Below are positions 9,223 through 16,882 of a stretch of 64,000 bases of DNA, piece by piece. Below the pieces are notes generated by a model. That model did no database searches. It saw only the letters and a list, made by a program, of their open reading frames with translations, and was not told the origin of the DNA. Each line of letters starts with the position of its first letter. The first letter of the stretch is position 1. This DNA comes from Brevundimonas mediterranea. GTDB lineage: Bacteria; Pseudomonadota; Alphaproteobacteria; Caulobacterales; Caulobacteraceae. The stretch spans positions 930,001 through 994,000 of the forward strand of contig NZ_JACIDA010000001.1 in the NCBI RefSeq assembly GCF_014196125.1, read 5' to 3'. The position numbers were made by a program, and so were the translations under genes.

Positions 9223-10392
9223 ATGAGCATTCCCTTCGCGCCGCAATCCATGGAATTCAGCCTCGGCGAAAACGCCGACGCGATTCGCGAGACGACCGCC
9301 CGCTGGGCGGCAGATCGCTTGGCCCCCCTGGCGGCCGAGATCGACGCGACAAACACCTTCAGGCGCGAGCTCTGGCCCGAGATGGGCGAACTGGGCCTGC
9401 ACGGGATCACGGTCGAAGAAGACTACGGCGGCCTGGGCCTGGGCTATCTGGAACATGTCGTGGCGATGGAAGAGGTGTCGCGCGCCTCGGCCTCCATCGG
9501 CCTGAGCTACGGCGCCCACTCCAACCTGTGCGTCAACCAGATCCGGCGCTGGGGCACGCCCGAACAGAAGCGGAAATATCTGCCCAAACTCATCAGCGGT
9601 GAACATGTCGGCGCGCTCGCCATGTCCGAGGCCGGATCGGGCTCGGACGTGATGTCGATGCGGACGCGGGCCGACCGGAAGGGCGACCGCTATGTCCTGA
9701 ACGGGACCAAGTTCTGGATCACCAACGCCCCCCACGCCGACACCCTGGTCGTCTACGCCAAGAGCGATCCCGACGCCGGATCAAAGGGCTGCACCGCCTT
9801 CCTGATCGAGAAGGGCATGAAGGGGTTCAGCGTCTCCAAGAAGCTGGACAAGATGGGCATGCGCGGCTCGGACACCGCAGAACTGGTGTTCGAGGACTGC
9901 GAGGTGCCCGAGGAGAACATCATGGGACCGGTGGGGGGCGGCGCCGGCGTACTGATGAGCGGTCTGGACTATGAGCGCGCGGTCCTCGCGGCCGGCCCCT
10001 TGGGCATCATGCAGGCCGCGCTGGACGTCGTCCTGCCCTATGTTCGCGACCGCAAGCAGTTCGGCCGACCGATCGGGTCGTTCCAACTGATGCAGGCCAA
10101 GGTGGCGGACATGTACGTCGCCCTGAACAGCGCCCGCGCCTATGTCTATGCAGTCGCCCGCGCCTGCGACGCAGGCCTGACCACCCGCTACGACGCGGCG
10201 GGCGCCATTCTGCTGGCTTCCGAAAATGCGGTGAAGGTCACGCTTGAGGCCGTCCAGGCCCTGGGCGGCGCAGGCTACACCAAGGAATGGCCGGTCGAAC
10301 GCCTGGTCCGCGACGCCAAGCTCTACGACATCGGCGCCGGCACCAACGAGATCCGGCGCTTCCTGATCGGTCGGGAACTGCTGGGCGGCTGA
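9223..10392 (+). CDS. ivd: Isovaleryl-CoA dehydrogenase-type acyl-CoA dehydrogenase
   Basis: An FAD-dependent enzyme that oxidises isovaleryl-CoA to 3-methylcrotonyl-CoA in leucine breakdown and passes electrons to ETF. The sequence [16 protein letters not shown] carries the glutamate that serves as catalytic base in isovaleryl-CoA dehydrogenases, while the usual position of other acyl-CoA dehydrogenases reads [11 protein letters not shown], with glycine in place of glutamate. This pairing is diagnostic. [11 protein letters not shown] and WITNA contact FAD. The ATG at 9223 gives 389 residues and aligns with family N-termini; TTG 9187 and ATG 9199 are alternatives. Other leucine-pathway genes are not adjacent. 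Confidence 0.9.
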   Translation: MSIPFAPQSMEFSLGENADAIRETTARWAADRLAPLAAEIDATNTFRRELWPEMGELGLHGITVEEDYGGLGLGYLEHVVAMEEVSRASASIGLSYGAHSNLCVNQIRRWGTPEQKRKYLPKLISGEHVGALAMSEAGSGSDVMSMRTRADRKGDRYVLNGTKFWITNAPHADTLVVYAKSDPDAGSKGCTAFLIEKGMKGFSVSKKLDKMGMRGSDTAELVFEDCEVPEENIMGPVGGGAGVLMSGLDYERAVLAAGPLGIMQAALDVVLPYVRDRKQFGRPIGSFQLMQAKVADMYVALNSARAYVYAVARACDAGLTTRYDAAGAILLASENAVKVTLEAVQALGGAGYTKEWPVERLVRDAKLYDIGAGTNEIRRFLIGRELLGG

Positions 10393-10422
10393 CGGCTTCT
10401 TCCGGGCGGAAGGAGACATCCC

Positions 10423-10611
10423 ATGCCCGCCAAATCCGCCGCCCAGCAGAAGGCCGCCGGCGCCGCCCTGTCGGCCAAGCGCGGCGATACGCCCAAGTCC
10501 GAACTAAAGGGCGCGTCCAAGTCGATGGTCGAGTCCATGACCGAGAAACAGCTCGAGGACTTCGCCCACACCAAGCGGAAGGGCAAACCCGAGCACGCGG
10601 CGAAGAAATAA
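10423..10611 (+). CDS. Small basic DUF3008 protein
   Basis: A 62-residue, lysine/alanine-rich protein matching DUF3008 small proteins: MPAKSAAQQKAAGAAL at the N-terminus, then SKSMVESMTEKQLEDFA and a KRKGKPEH tail. A good GAAGGAG site precedes the ATG. These proteins are common in alphaproteobacteria; their function is not established. Predicted to be mostly disordered with one short helix. Confidence 0.8.
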   Translation: MPAKSAAQQKAAGAALSAKRGDTPKSELKGASKSMVESMTEKQLEDFAHTKRKGKPEHAAKK

Positions 10612-10712
10612 TCGCCTCCGGTGCGATTATTGGGCTTTGTTGCCGTTCGGTAAGTGGCGGTGAAACCTCTGTGCGCCTACATGGCGCAAACCCCTTCCCC
10701 GAGCCGCCGCTA

Positions 10713-11351
10713 ATGCCCGCCCAACCGCCTTCGAACGACGACCTGCGGCTTTTCTCGGACGTGATCGAGGAGCTTGGCGAAGGCGACGATCCGAAGTTGA
10801 AACTCGAGGAGCTGGTCGCGGCGTTCGGCGAACGTGGCTTCGGGGCGATGATTCTGATTCTCTCGATGCTGGCCCTGCTGCCTTGGCCGCCAGGCGGCAA
10901 GGCGGTGTTCGCGGTGCCAATCATACTGATGTCACTGGAATTGGCCTTTCAGCGCAGTTCGATCTGGCTCCCGCGCTGGGCGCTCCGCACCTCCATAAGC
11001 CGCGCGGCCTATCGCGCCGGCGTGTCGCGGATCATGAAGACCGTCCGCTACGTCGAGAACCTGACCCGACCGCGCATTCCATTTCTGACCGGAGAGGTCG
11101 CGGATACGATCACCGGTCTGGTCTGCGTGATCCTGGCGCTGATCATGGCCCTGCCCATCCCTTTCGGCGACGCCCTGCCCGGCATCGCCCTGGTCTTCTT
11201 CGCCCTGGGCATGATGCAGAGGGACGGGATCGCCATCCTGCTGGGTGCGCTCGCGACTGGGGGCTGCGCCCTGTATCTGTTCCTGATCTGGCGCACGGTT
11301 TTCGAAGTGGCCCACCACGCCGCCGGCTGGCTCGCCCAGATCTTCCACTGA
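10713..11351 (+). CDS. exoD: ExoD-family membrane protein
   Basis: A 212-residue integral membrane protein of the ExoD family, named for a Sinorhizobium gene affecting exopolysaccharide production and alkali tolerance. The N-terminal part is cytoplasmic and acidic; GGFGAM-like RGFGAMILILSMLALLPWPPGGKAV and later VILALIMALPIPFGDALPG are the conserved membrane segments. The start overlaps the stop of a ten-codon frame that opens at 10681 (TAATG junction), which could couple translation, though nothing proves it is used. The exact role in Caulobacteraceae is unknown. Confidence 0.85.
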   Translation: MPAQPPSNDDLRLFSDVIEELGEGDDPKLKLEELVAAFGERGFGAMILILSMLALLPWPPGGKAVFAVPIILMSLELAFQRSSIWLPRWALRTSISRAAYRAGVSRIMKTVRYVENLTRPRIPFLTGEVADTITGLVCVILALIMALPIPFGDALPGIALVFFALGMMQRDGIAILLGALATGGCALYLFLIWRTVFEVAHHAAGWLAQIFH

Positions 11352-11354
11352 GGC

Positions 11355-11400
11355 CAGACAAAAGGGCCGCCGCGTCGCCGCGACGGCCCTTCATTGTCTG
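11355..11400. terminator. Bidirectional terminator between exoD and the flaF-tail transcript
   Basis: CAGACAA and AAGGGCCG (11355-11369) pair with CGGCCCTT and TTGTCTG (11384-11400), with an inner CGCG/CGCG stem. T-rich flanks on both strands allow it to end exoD on + and the short transcript behind flaF on -. Confidence 0.7.
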
Positions 11401-11437
11401 ACCGCGAACGGCCGGACCGCAACACTCAGCCTGAACA

Positions 11438-11466
11438 GCGCTAAACAGCCCGACAGGCGTTAGCGC
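11438..11466 (-). other. RNA hairpin downstream of the 21-codon ORF
   Basis: GCGCTAA (11438-11444) and TTAGCGC (11460-11466) form a perfect seven-base-pair stem, with GCC/GGC pairing inside. On the - strand it follows the tiny ORF by about 12 bases and precedes the terminator. There is no T-run, so it is more likely an RNA structure than a terminator. Confidence 0.45.
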
Positions 11467-11477
11467 CAACCAAAAGG

Positions 11478-11543
11478 TCAGGCCCGGGCCTCTCCGAGGA
11501 CCAGGGTCGCGGCCACCGCACGCGATTGATGACAATGAGACAC
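11478..11543 (-). CDS. Tiny ORF (21 codons) with extreme ribosome-binding site
   Basis: Starting at GTG 11543, a frame of 21 residues begins MSHCHQSRAV, ends LGEARA, and stops with TGA at 11478-11480. What makes it credible is the leader: 17 bases complementary to the 3' end of 16S rRNA, with GGAGG seven bases from the start codon. It lies 100 bases behind flaF on the same strand and ahead of a hairpin and a terminator, so it may be the last gene of that transcript or a separate small RNA/peptide gene. The peptide has two histidines and a cysteine near the N-terminus. No known family is recognised. Confidence 0.5.
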   Translation of the reverse strand: MSHCHQSRAVAATLVLGEARA

Positions 11544-11559
11544 TGGATCACCTCCTTTC
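11543..11559 (-). promoter_or_regulatory. Near-complete anti-Shine-Dalgarno complement
   Basis: The + strand reads CTGGATCACCTCCTTTC, identical to the end of bacterial 16S rRNA; the - strand transcript therefore carries GAAAGGAGGTGATCCAG and could pair with the ribosome over 17 bases. The last base is the G of the GTG start. Upstream, CTGTTGAAC occurs twice, 28 bases apart (11564-11572 and 11592-11600 on the + strand as GTTCAACAG). Confidence 0.75.
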
Positions 11560-11642
11560 GACTGTTCAACAGGGATCTGAAAGGTAGGTCGGTTCAACAG
11601 CTTGCAGCAATAGGCTTCGCGATTTCGTGAAGTAAGGCGCGC

Positions 11643-12008
11643 TCAGGCCGCCTGCTGCGCTCCCGGCGCCAGCCCCTGCATCATCATGCGGTTGATCTCG
11701 ATCAGGTCCTGAAACGTCTCTTCGCCGCGCATGACAGCGGAGGAGTGGCGATTGACGAACAGGCTCAGGGAAATGATCTGCGCACGCAGCGGCGTCGGCA
11801 GCACATTGGCGGGATCGCCGCAGTCGGAGGCCAAGGTCGACCACAGACGCCGGTTCCAGTCCAGCGCGTCGATACGCGTGGCCAGATCCCGTTCATCGAC
11901 CGTCGAGGCATGCACCAGCGCGCGCGTGACCTGGCCAAAGAGCCGGTACTCCAGGTCGCGCGGGCTCTCAGCCCGCGACGTCGCCGCTTTGTAAGCTTGA
12001 AGCGACAT
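11643..12008 (-). CDS. flaF: Flagellin regulator FlaF
   Basis: A 121-residue cytoplasmic protein of the FlaF family: [21 protein letters not shown] and [12 protein letters not shown] are its conserved blocks. In Caulobacter FlaF promotes flagellin synthesis and secretion and acts against FlbT. Its start overlaps the end of flbT by 41 bases, so the two are translated from one mRNA. The flagellin genes themselves are not in the window. Confidence 0.93.
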   Translation of the reverse strand: MSLQAYKAATSRAESPRDLEYRLFGQVTRALVHASTVDERDLATRIDALDWNRRLWSTLASDCGDPANVLPTPLRAQIISLSLFVNRHSSAVMRGEETFQDLIEINRMMMQGLAPGAQQAA

Positions 12009-12390
12009 TCAGAACCTTTTCTTCGTATTCGACAATCTTACGGGCCGCCATCAGGGCCTTGTAGTATTCGCGCGCCAGAACGTGACGCGAGGCGGAGACG
12101 CATTCGGCGAGAATGGCGGGGTTCTTGGTCGCGCCCATGAACTCGGAGATCCGCAGCGCCAATTCGTCGTAGAATTTCGCTGCAGAGGCCTCTTCCAGAT
12201 ACATCATCATGATCGGGAAGTAGATCCGGCGGGCGGGGGTGGTGACCTCCTCCGCCTGCATGATGTCCTTCTCGCGCAGCACGCTGGCGCGGTTCTGAAG
12301 AATCAGCACCCCGCGACGGTCGCCGTTCTGGACCACCGCGCCGTTCAACACGAACCGCTCGCCGGGTTTCAACGACAGCTTCAACGCCAT
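11968..12390 (-). CDS. flbT: Flagellin translation repressor FlbT
   Basis: A 140-residue protein, [20 protein letters not shown] at the N-terminus and [13 protein letters not shown] in the middle, both typical of FlbT. In Caulobacter FlbT binds the 5' region of flagellin mRNA and lowers its stability or translation until the hook is finished. It is the first gene of the flbT-flaF pair. No convincing CtrA or sigma-54 site was found in its 159-base upstream region. Confidence 0.95.
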   Translation of the reverse strand: MALKLSLKPGERFVLNGAVVQNGDRRGVLILQNRASVLREKDIMQAEEVTTPARRIYFPIMMMYLEEASAAKFYDELALRISEFMGATKNPAILAECVSASRHVLAREYYKALMAARKIVEYEEKVLNVASSLQSGDVAG

Positions 12391-12549
12391 GGACGACCGA
12401 ACTCCCCAATAGGTCGGAACCGGTCAATCCTGGACCGCACCTGATGAGTTGAACCTTAATGCGAGAGGGTTAACCATCTCTTGTTCCCTCCGCACGCTGG
12501 AACACCTACCCACGGCTGACGTTTCCTCTTCGCAGAGGAGGCGCACCAC

Positions 12550-12987
12550 ATGCCGGATAACGATTACCAGGACGACCAGGAACAGTCGGAAGTCTTCGAT
12601 GAGACCCATCTCGACGACGAGGGCGAAGGCGACATCCTGCTGGACGAGGCCGATCAGGTGCTGGACGTCACCCAGGCGGACGGCGACGCCGACGAGGATG
12701 AGTTCGATGAGGACGATCTCGACATCGACGATCAACTCGCTCTCGACGGGATGGAGCGCGAAGCCGACGCCCTTCTGGGCTTGGACGGGGAAACCCTGAG
12801 CCAGTCAGACGCAGACAGCAACGGCGTCCGGGCGGACGACGAGGTCGAGCTGGTCTATTCCGGCCTGATGGAGAACGAGCGCGGCGCCCAGGCCAGCGCC
12901 GCCCATTGGGAATCCAAACGCCTCGACGACGACGACATCGAACAACTGGGCTACGCGCCCGATCAAACCTCTGATCCGGCGCTCTGA
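12550..12987 (+). CDS. Highly acidic protein of unknown function
   Basis: A 145-residue protein in which Asp and Glu dominate (for example DADEDEFDEDDLDIDDQLA around residues 42-60) with a C-terminal conserved-looking segment, VELVYSGLMENERGAQAS. It is probably disordered and strongly negative. The ATG follows CAGAGGAGG, a strong ribosome site. No signal peptide or membrane segment is present. The next gene follows after 25 bases on the same strand, so the two are likely cotranscribed. I do not recognise a function. Confidence 0.7.
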   Translation: MPDNDYQDDQEQSEVFDETHLDDEGEGDILLDEADQVLDVTQADGDADEDEFDEDDLDIDDQLALDGMEREADALLGLDGETLSQSDADSNGVRADDEVELVYSGLMENERGAQASAAHWESKRLDDDDIEQLGYAPDQTSDPAL

Positions 12988-13012
12988 GCCTCCAATCCCC
13001 CAAGGAGACGAA

Positions 13013-13210
13013 ATGAACGATCCCCACGCCAAGGCCGACGCCTCCACCGACACTCCCTATGCGAAACGAATCGTCGCCGAGGAGGGCAAGACCGACCAAC
13101 TGAAGGACAAGGTTCAGGACGCTGAAAGCCGCGAAGAGGCCTTGGTGGACGAAGGTGTCGAGGAGACCTTCCCCGCCAGCGATCCGGTATCAGCCAAACA
13201 CATCACCTGA
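13013..13210 (+). CDS. Small charged protein with ETFPASDP motif
   Basis: A 65-residue soluble, charged protein. Its C-terminus, DEGVEETFPASDPVSAKHIT, matches a motif shared by many short alphaproteobacterial proteins of unknown function. It is preceded by CAAGGAGAC and lies 25 bases behind the acidic-protein gene. A terminator follows at 13239. Confidence 0.7.
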   Translation: MNDPHAKADASTDTPYAKRIVAEEGKTDQLKDKVQDAESREEALVDEGVEETFPASDPVSAKHIT

Positions 13211-13238
13211 TCGCTGTTCATACCCGATCCGATCCGCT

Positions 13239-13272
13239 AACCCGCTTCGTGACATTCACGGAGCGGGTTTTT
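13239..13272 (+). terminator. Intrinsic terminator abutting the MoxR start codon
   Basis: AACCCGCT (13239-13246) and AGCGGGTT (13262-13269) pair, with an inner CGTGA/TCACG stem, followed by TTTTTC. The run of T ends one base before the MoxR ATG at 13274, so the hairpin also contains the only purine-rich ribosome site (GGAG, 13260-13263). Confidence 0.8.
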
Positions 13273-13273
13273 C

Positions 13274-14134
13274 ATGGGCCGGTTCGAAGGCACCGATCGT
13301 TACATCGCCACCGCCGACCTCAAGGTCGCGGTCAACGCCGCCGTGGCGCTGGAACGGCCCCTGCTGATCAAGGGCGAGCCCGGCACGGGCAAGACGGTCC
13401 TAGCCTATGAGATCGCCAAGGCCTTCGGCGCGCCCCTGATCACCTGGCACGTCAAATCGACCACCAAGGCGCACAACGGCCTGTATGAATACGACGCCGT
13501 CAGCCGCTTGCGCGACAGCCAGCTGGGCGACGAACGCGTTCACGACGTCCGCAACTACCTGAAGAAGGGCAAGCTGTGGGAGGCCTTCACCGCCCCTGCC
13601 CGCCCCGTCCTTCTGATCGACGAGATCGACAAGGCCGATATCGAATTCCCCAACGACCTCCTGCAGGAGCTCGATCGGATGGAATTCTATGTCCAGGAGA
13701 TCGACGAGACGATCCGGGCCGAAATCCGGCCCATCGTCATCATCACCTCGAACAATGAAAAGGAACTGCCGGACGCCTTCCTGCGCCGCTGCTTCTTCCA
13801 CTACATCCGCTTCCCGGACGCCGAGACCCTGTCGGCCATCGTCGATGTCCATTTCCCCGGCATCAAGCCGCGCCTGGTCGCCGAGGCCCTGAAGACCTTC
13901 TACGAGATCCGCGACACGCCGGGCCTGAAGAAGAAGCCGTCCACCTCGGAACTGCTGGACTGGCTGAAGCTGCTGCTGGTCGAGGATATCGACGCCGAGA
14001 CCCTGAGGGAGAAGACGCCGAACCGGCTGATCCCGCCCCTGCACGGCGCCCTGTTGAAGAACGAGCAGGACATCCACCTGTTCGAACGGCTGGCCTTCCT
14101 GGGTCGGCGCGACGGCGGTCGCCCGGGGGGTTGA
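13274..14134 (+). CDS. MoxR-type AAA+ ATPase
   Basis: A 286-residue MoxR-family ATPase with Walker A GEPGTGKT, Walker B LLIDEID, a sensor stretch ITSNNEKELPDAFLRRC and a C-terminal lid. MoxR proteins act as chaperones that mature metalloenzymes or membrane complexes, usually together with a von Willebrand A-domain protein encoded next door. No such partner follows here: the next gene is a lipoprotein. The start at 13274 fits the family N-terminus (FEGTDRYIATADL) but lies directly behind a terminator hairpin, which suggests attenuation or an internal promoter. Confidence 0.9.
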   Translation: MGRFEGTDRYIATADLKVAVNAAVALERPLLIKGEPGTGKTVLAYEIAKAFGAPLITWHVKSTTKAHNGLYEYDAVSRLRDSQLGDERVHDVRNYLKKGKLWEAFTAPARPVLLIDEIDKADIEFPNDLLQELDRMEFYVQEIDETIRAEIRPIVIITSNNEKELPDAFLRRCFFHYIRFPDAETLSAIVDVHFPGIKPRLVAEALKTFYEIRDTPGLKKKPSTSELLDWLKLLLVEDIDAETLREKTPNRLIPPLHGALLKNEQDIHLFERLAFLGRRDGGRPGG

Positions 14135-14190
14135 TCGGCATTACCGCGATTTCACTGGATCGACGCCCCCCAGCGCCCACAATAGCAAAC

Positions 14191-15000
14191 ATGAGCGTTA
14201 CCGCCCCGTATCGTCTTCTGATCGCCGGCCTGATGGCCGCAAGCCTGAGCGCCGGCCTGGCGGCCTGCGACGGCGAAAACGCGGTCCGCATCACCACCAC
14301 CACGACCGCCTCGCCCGACGACACGCCTTTGGGCGTGCTGAAGGTGGTGGACGGCCTGCAATGCCCGGACGCCTTGAACGTCCTGACCCGCAAAGGATCG
14401 GCCAGCCCCGGCGGCGGATCCTGCACCTATGGCGGGCCGCGCGGGTCCGAGGTGGTTCTTTATCTGGTCAAGCTGGACGGCCGATCAGCCGATGAGGTGC
14501 TTCTGGATTATGAACGCCGCCTGTCCGATGAAATGCCGCAGGCGGCGGTGCGGGTCGATGCCCGCGAGCGGCAGACGGGCGAAGACAAGACCTCGGTCGA
14601 GGCGCCGGGCGTCAACATCAGGACCAGGGGCGAAGACGCCACCGTCAGCCTGCCCGGCATCCATATCGAGACCCAGGGCGACAACGCCTCCGTCCGTATC
14701 GCCGGCATCAACATCCAGTCCAAGGACGGCCAGGGCGCCCGGACTGAAACCAGCAACGTGAGCGTCAAGTCCAACGGCGAAACCACCCAGGTCCGCACCC
14801 AGGCGCCCGGCGACGCCACCCGCATGACCTTCCTGCTCGCCGACGACAATGTCGAGGCCGGCGCCTGGCGTCAGGTGGGGTTCGTGGCGCGTGGTCCGGT
14901 CGGCGGCCCCCTGGTCATCGCCACGGTTCGGTCCAAGGCCACCAACGACCGCGTATTCGAGTCCGCCAAGGATCTGGTCGCTCTGAACGTCGGGAACTGA
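14191..15000 (+). CDS. Lipoprotein with 16-residue tandem repeats
   Basis: With ATG 14191 the protein has 269 residues, a signal segment and lipobox LAAC, so it should be lipid-anchored. About residues 139-181 contain two full 16-residue units (PGVNIRTRGEDATVSL and PGIHIETQGDNASVRI) and a degenerate third (AGINIQSKDGQ), a pattern expected for a small beta-solenoid. The frame also extends upstream to 14131 but that part overlaps the MoxR gene end and lacks a lipobox context. Function unknown. Confidence 0.7.
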   Translation: MSVTAPYRLLIAGLMAASLSAGLAACDGENAVRITTTTTASPDDTPLGVLKVVDGLQCPDALNVLTRKGSASPGGGSCTYGGPRGSEVVLYLVKLDGRSADEVLLDYERRLSDEMPQAAVRVDARERQTGEDKTSVEAPGVNIRTRGEDATVSLPGIHIETQGDNASVRIAGINIQSKDGQGARTETSNVSVKSNGETTQVRTQAPGDATRMTFLLADDNVEAGAWRQVGFVARGPVGGPLVIATVRSKATNDRVFESAKDLVALNVGN

Positions 15001-15018
15001 CGGTTTTCCACGCTGGAT

Positions 15019-15753
15019 GTGGCGCCGATCGATCCGATTCGCCCTTGCCGCCTTGATCCCCGCGCCGCTTTGCGTCACCTGACCAGCCCACAAGCCATCA
15101 GGATCGACGATTTGGCCGAGCGCCCCAAGAAGAAGACCGAAGTCCGCGCCTGGCAGCGCATGCTGTCGGGTCGACGCCTGGACCTGCTCGATCCCTCGCC
15201 CTTCGACATCGAGATCGAGGACATCGCCCACGGTCTGGCTCGCGTCGCGCGCTGGAACGGTCAGACGATCGGCGAACACGCCTTCTCGGTCGCCCAACAC
15301 AGTGTCGTGGTCGAGGAGATCGCCGCCCACATCAAGCCGGGCCTGGATCCGAAATGGCGCCTGGCCGCCCTTCTGCACGACGCCTCGGAATACGTCATCG
15401 GCGACATGATCTCGCCGTTCAAGGCGGCGCTGGGCGAAGGCTACAAGGATTTCGAGGCCCGACTCGAGGCGGCCATTCACGTCCGCTACGGCCTGCCGCC
15501 CAAGACGCCGCAGACCATCAAGAACCTGATCAAGAAAGCCGACAAGGCCTGCGCCTTTTTCGAGGCGACGCAATTGGCCGGATTCAATGAAAAGGAATCC
15601 CTGGGCTTCTTCGGCTCGCCCCCGCCGGGCTACAGCCTGGTCATCGAACCCCAGCCGGCCTCCATCGCCCAGGCCCGTTATCTGGAACGCTATCAGGTCC
15701 TGGCCAAGGCGGTCGGCCTCCTGCCCGCCGACGACGCCTGGCATACGGAATAG
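15019..15753 (+). CDS. HD-domain phosphohydrolase
   Basis: A 244-residue HD-superfamily protein similar to YfbR-type nucleotidases. The metal ligands are seen as HAFSVAQHS (first His), LLHDASEYVIGD (HD pair) and a later KKADKAC (Asp). The block RAWQRMLSGRRLDLLDPSPFDIEIEDIAHGLARVARWNG is shared by alphaproteobacterial relatives (split here: RAWQRMLSGRRLDLLDPSP then FDIEIEDIAHGLARVARWNG). Likely removes phosphate from a nucleotide or nucleoside. Start is GTG 15019; a later start near residue 40 is possible. The NUDIX gene follows after two bases. Confidence 0.8.
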   Translation: MAPIDPIRPCRLDPRAALRHLTSPQAIRIDDLAERPKKKTEVRAWQRMLSGRRLDLLDPSPFDIEIEDIAHGLARVARWNGQTIGEHAFSVAQHSVVVEEIAAHIKPGLDPKWRLAALLHDASEYVIGDMISPFKAALGEGYKDFEARLEAAIHVRYGLPPKTPQTIKNLIKKADKACAFFEATQLAGFNEKESLGFFGSPPPGYSLVIEPQPASIAQARYLERYQVLAKAVGLLPADDAWHTE

Positions 15754-15755
15754 GC

Positions 15756-16706
15756 ATGGCGGGACCGGCGGATCAGGGCGTGCGCATCGGCCTGTCGGTC
15801 GTCGTCATGGCGCTGAAGGACCGTCGGGCCGTGGTCCTGACGACCCAGTCCGAGGACGGCGCCCGCGCCCTGCCCTTCGGCCCGTTCGATCCCGCGCGCG
15901 ACAGGACCTTCGAACGGGCTCTGCGCGACTTCGTGACCGACCAGACGGGCTTCCGCCTGGGTTTCGTCGAACAGCTCTACACCTTCGGCGATGCGGGCCG
16001 CGCCACCCCCCGCGCCACGCCGACCCCCGACCAGAGGCGCGAGGTCTCGGTCGGCTATCTGGCCCTGACGCCGGATGCCGCCCAAGGGCAGACCCATGAC
16101 GCGCACTGGGACGCCGTATTCGACTTCTTCCCCTGGGAGGATCGTCGCGCCGACAGCCCCGCCCTGCACGCCGCCCTGATCGAGGGACTGACCCGTTGGG
16201 CCGGCGCCGACGACCGCCGCACGGCCCGCGCCCGCGCTCTGTTCGCCCTGACGCCCGACCACCGTTGGAACGAGGAACGGGTGCTGGAACGCTATGAGCT
16301 TCTGTACGAGGCTCGGCTGGTCGCCGAGGCCTGGCGCGACGCGCGCCAGACGCCGCCCGACGCCTCCGCCCCGCTGCCCGGCGCGCCCATGGGATCGGAC
16401 CACCGGCGCATCCTGGCGACAGGTCTTGGCCGGCTGCGCAGCAAGCTGAAATACCGCCCGGTCCTGTTCGACCTGACGCCCGGCCTCTTCACCCTGTCGG
16501 AACTCCAGGCCGCCGCCGAGGCCGTCTCCGGCCTGACGCTGCACAAGCAGAATTTCCGTCGCGGCGTCGAACGCACAGGCCTGGTCGAACCCACCGGACA
16601 ACTGTCCTCGGCCACCGGCGGACGCCCCGCCGAACTGTTTCGATTCAAGGGCGTCGACCCCCAGACCGGCGCCGCGCCGGGCCTGTCCCTGCCCGCGCAA
16701 AGATAG
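15756..16706 (+). CDS. NUDIX-domain, winged-helix regulator (NrtR-like)
   Basis: A 316-residue protein whose N-terminal 150 residues resemble a NUDIX fold but lack an obvious complete NUDIX box, and whose C-terminus (about 225-300) is the NrtR-type winged helix: LFTLSELQAAAEAVSG, HKQNFRRGVERTGLVEPTG and GRPAELFRF. NrtR proteins are ADP-ribose-sensing repressors of NAD synthesis genes. Position two bases behind the HD hydrolase suggests a shared mRNA, possibly a nucleotide or NAD-linked pair. The target genes are not evident. Confidence 0.75.
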   Translation: MAGPADQGVRIGLSVVVMALKDRRAVVLTTQSEDGARALPFGPFDPARDRTFERALRDFVTDQTGFRLGFVEQLYTFGDAGRATPRATPTPDQRREVSVGYLALTPDAAQGQTHDAHWDAVFDFFPWEDRRADSPALHAALIEGLTRWAGADDRRTARARALFALTPDHRWNEERVLERYELLYEARLVAEAWRDARQTPPDASAPLPGAPMGSDHRRILATGLGRLRSKLKYRPVLFDLTPGLFTLSELQAAAEAVSGLTLHKQNFRRGVERTGLVEPTGQLSSATGGRPAELFRFKGVDPQTGAAPGLSLPAQR

Positions 16707-16792
16707 CGTCCGATTTCTTTCACAGACCGCTTGCGATGCGGCGCGCCTGCCATTAGAGAAGCCGCTCGCTCGACCAAGCGACTATGCACCGC

Positions 16793-16882
<90 letters not shown>

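Noticed and set aside
11543-11559. A 16S rRNA gene end (CTGGATCACCTCCTTTC)
   Set aside because: Only 17 bases match and no rRNA sequence precedes them; the opposite strand makes sense as a ribosome-binding region.
12455-12472. A CtrA box upstream of flbT (TTAA ... TTAA)
   Set aside because: The two halves are 10 bases apart rather than 7.
13239-13272. A riboswitch in front of the MoxR gene
   Set aside because: The structure is a simple single hairpin with a T-run and no aptamer-like elements.
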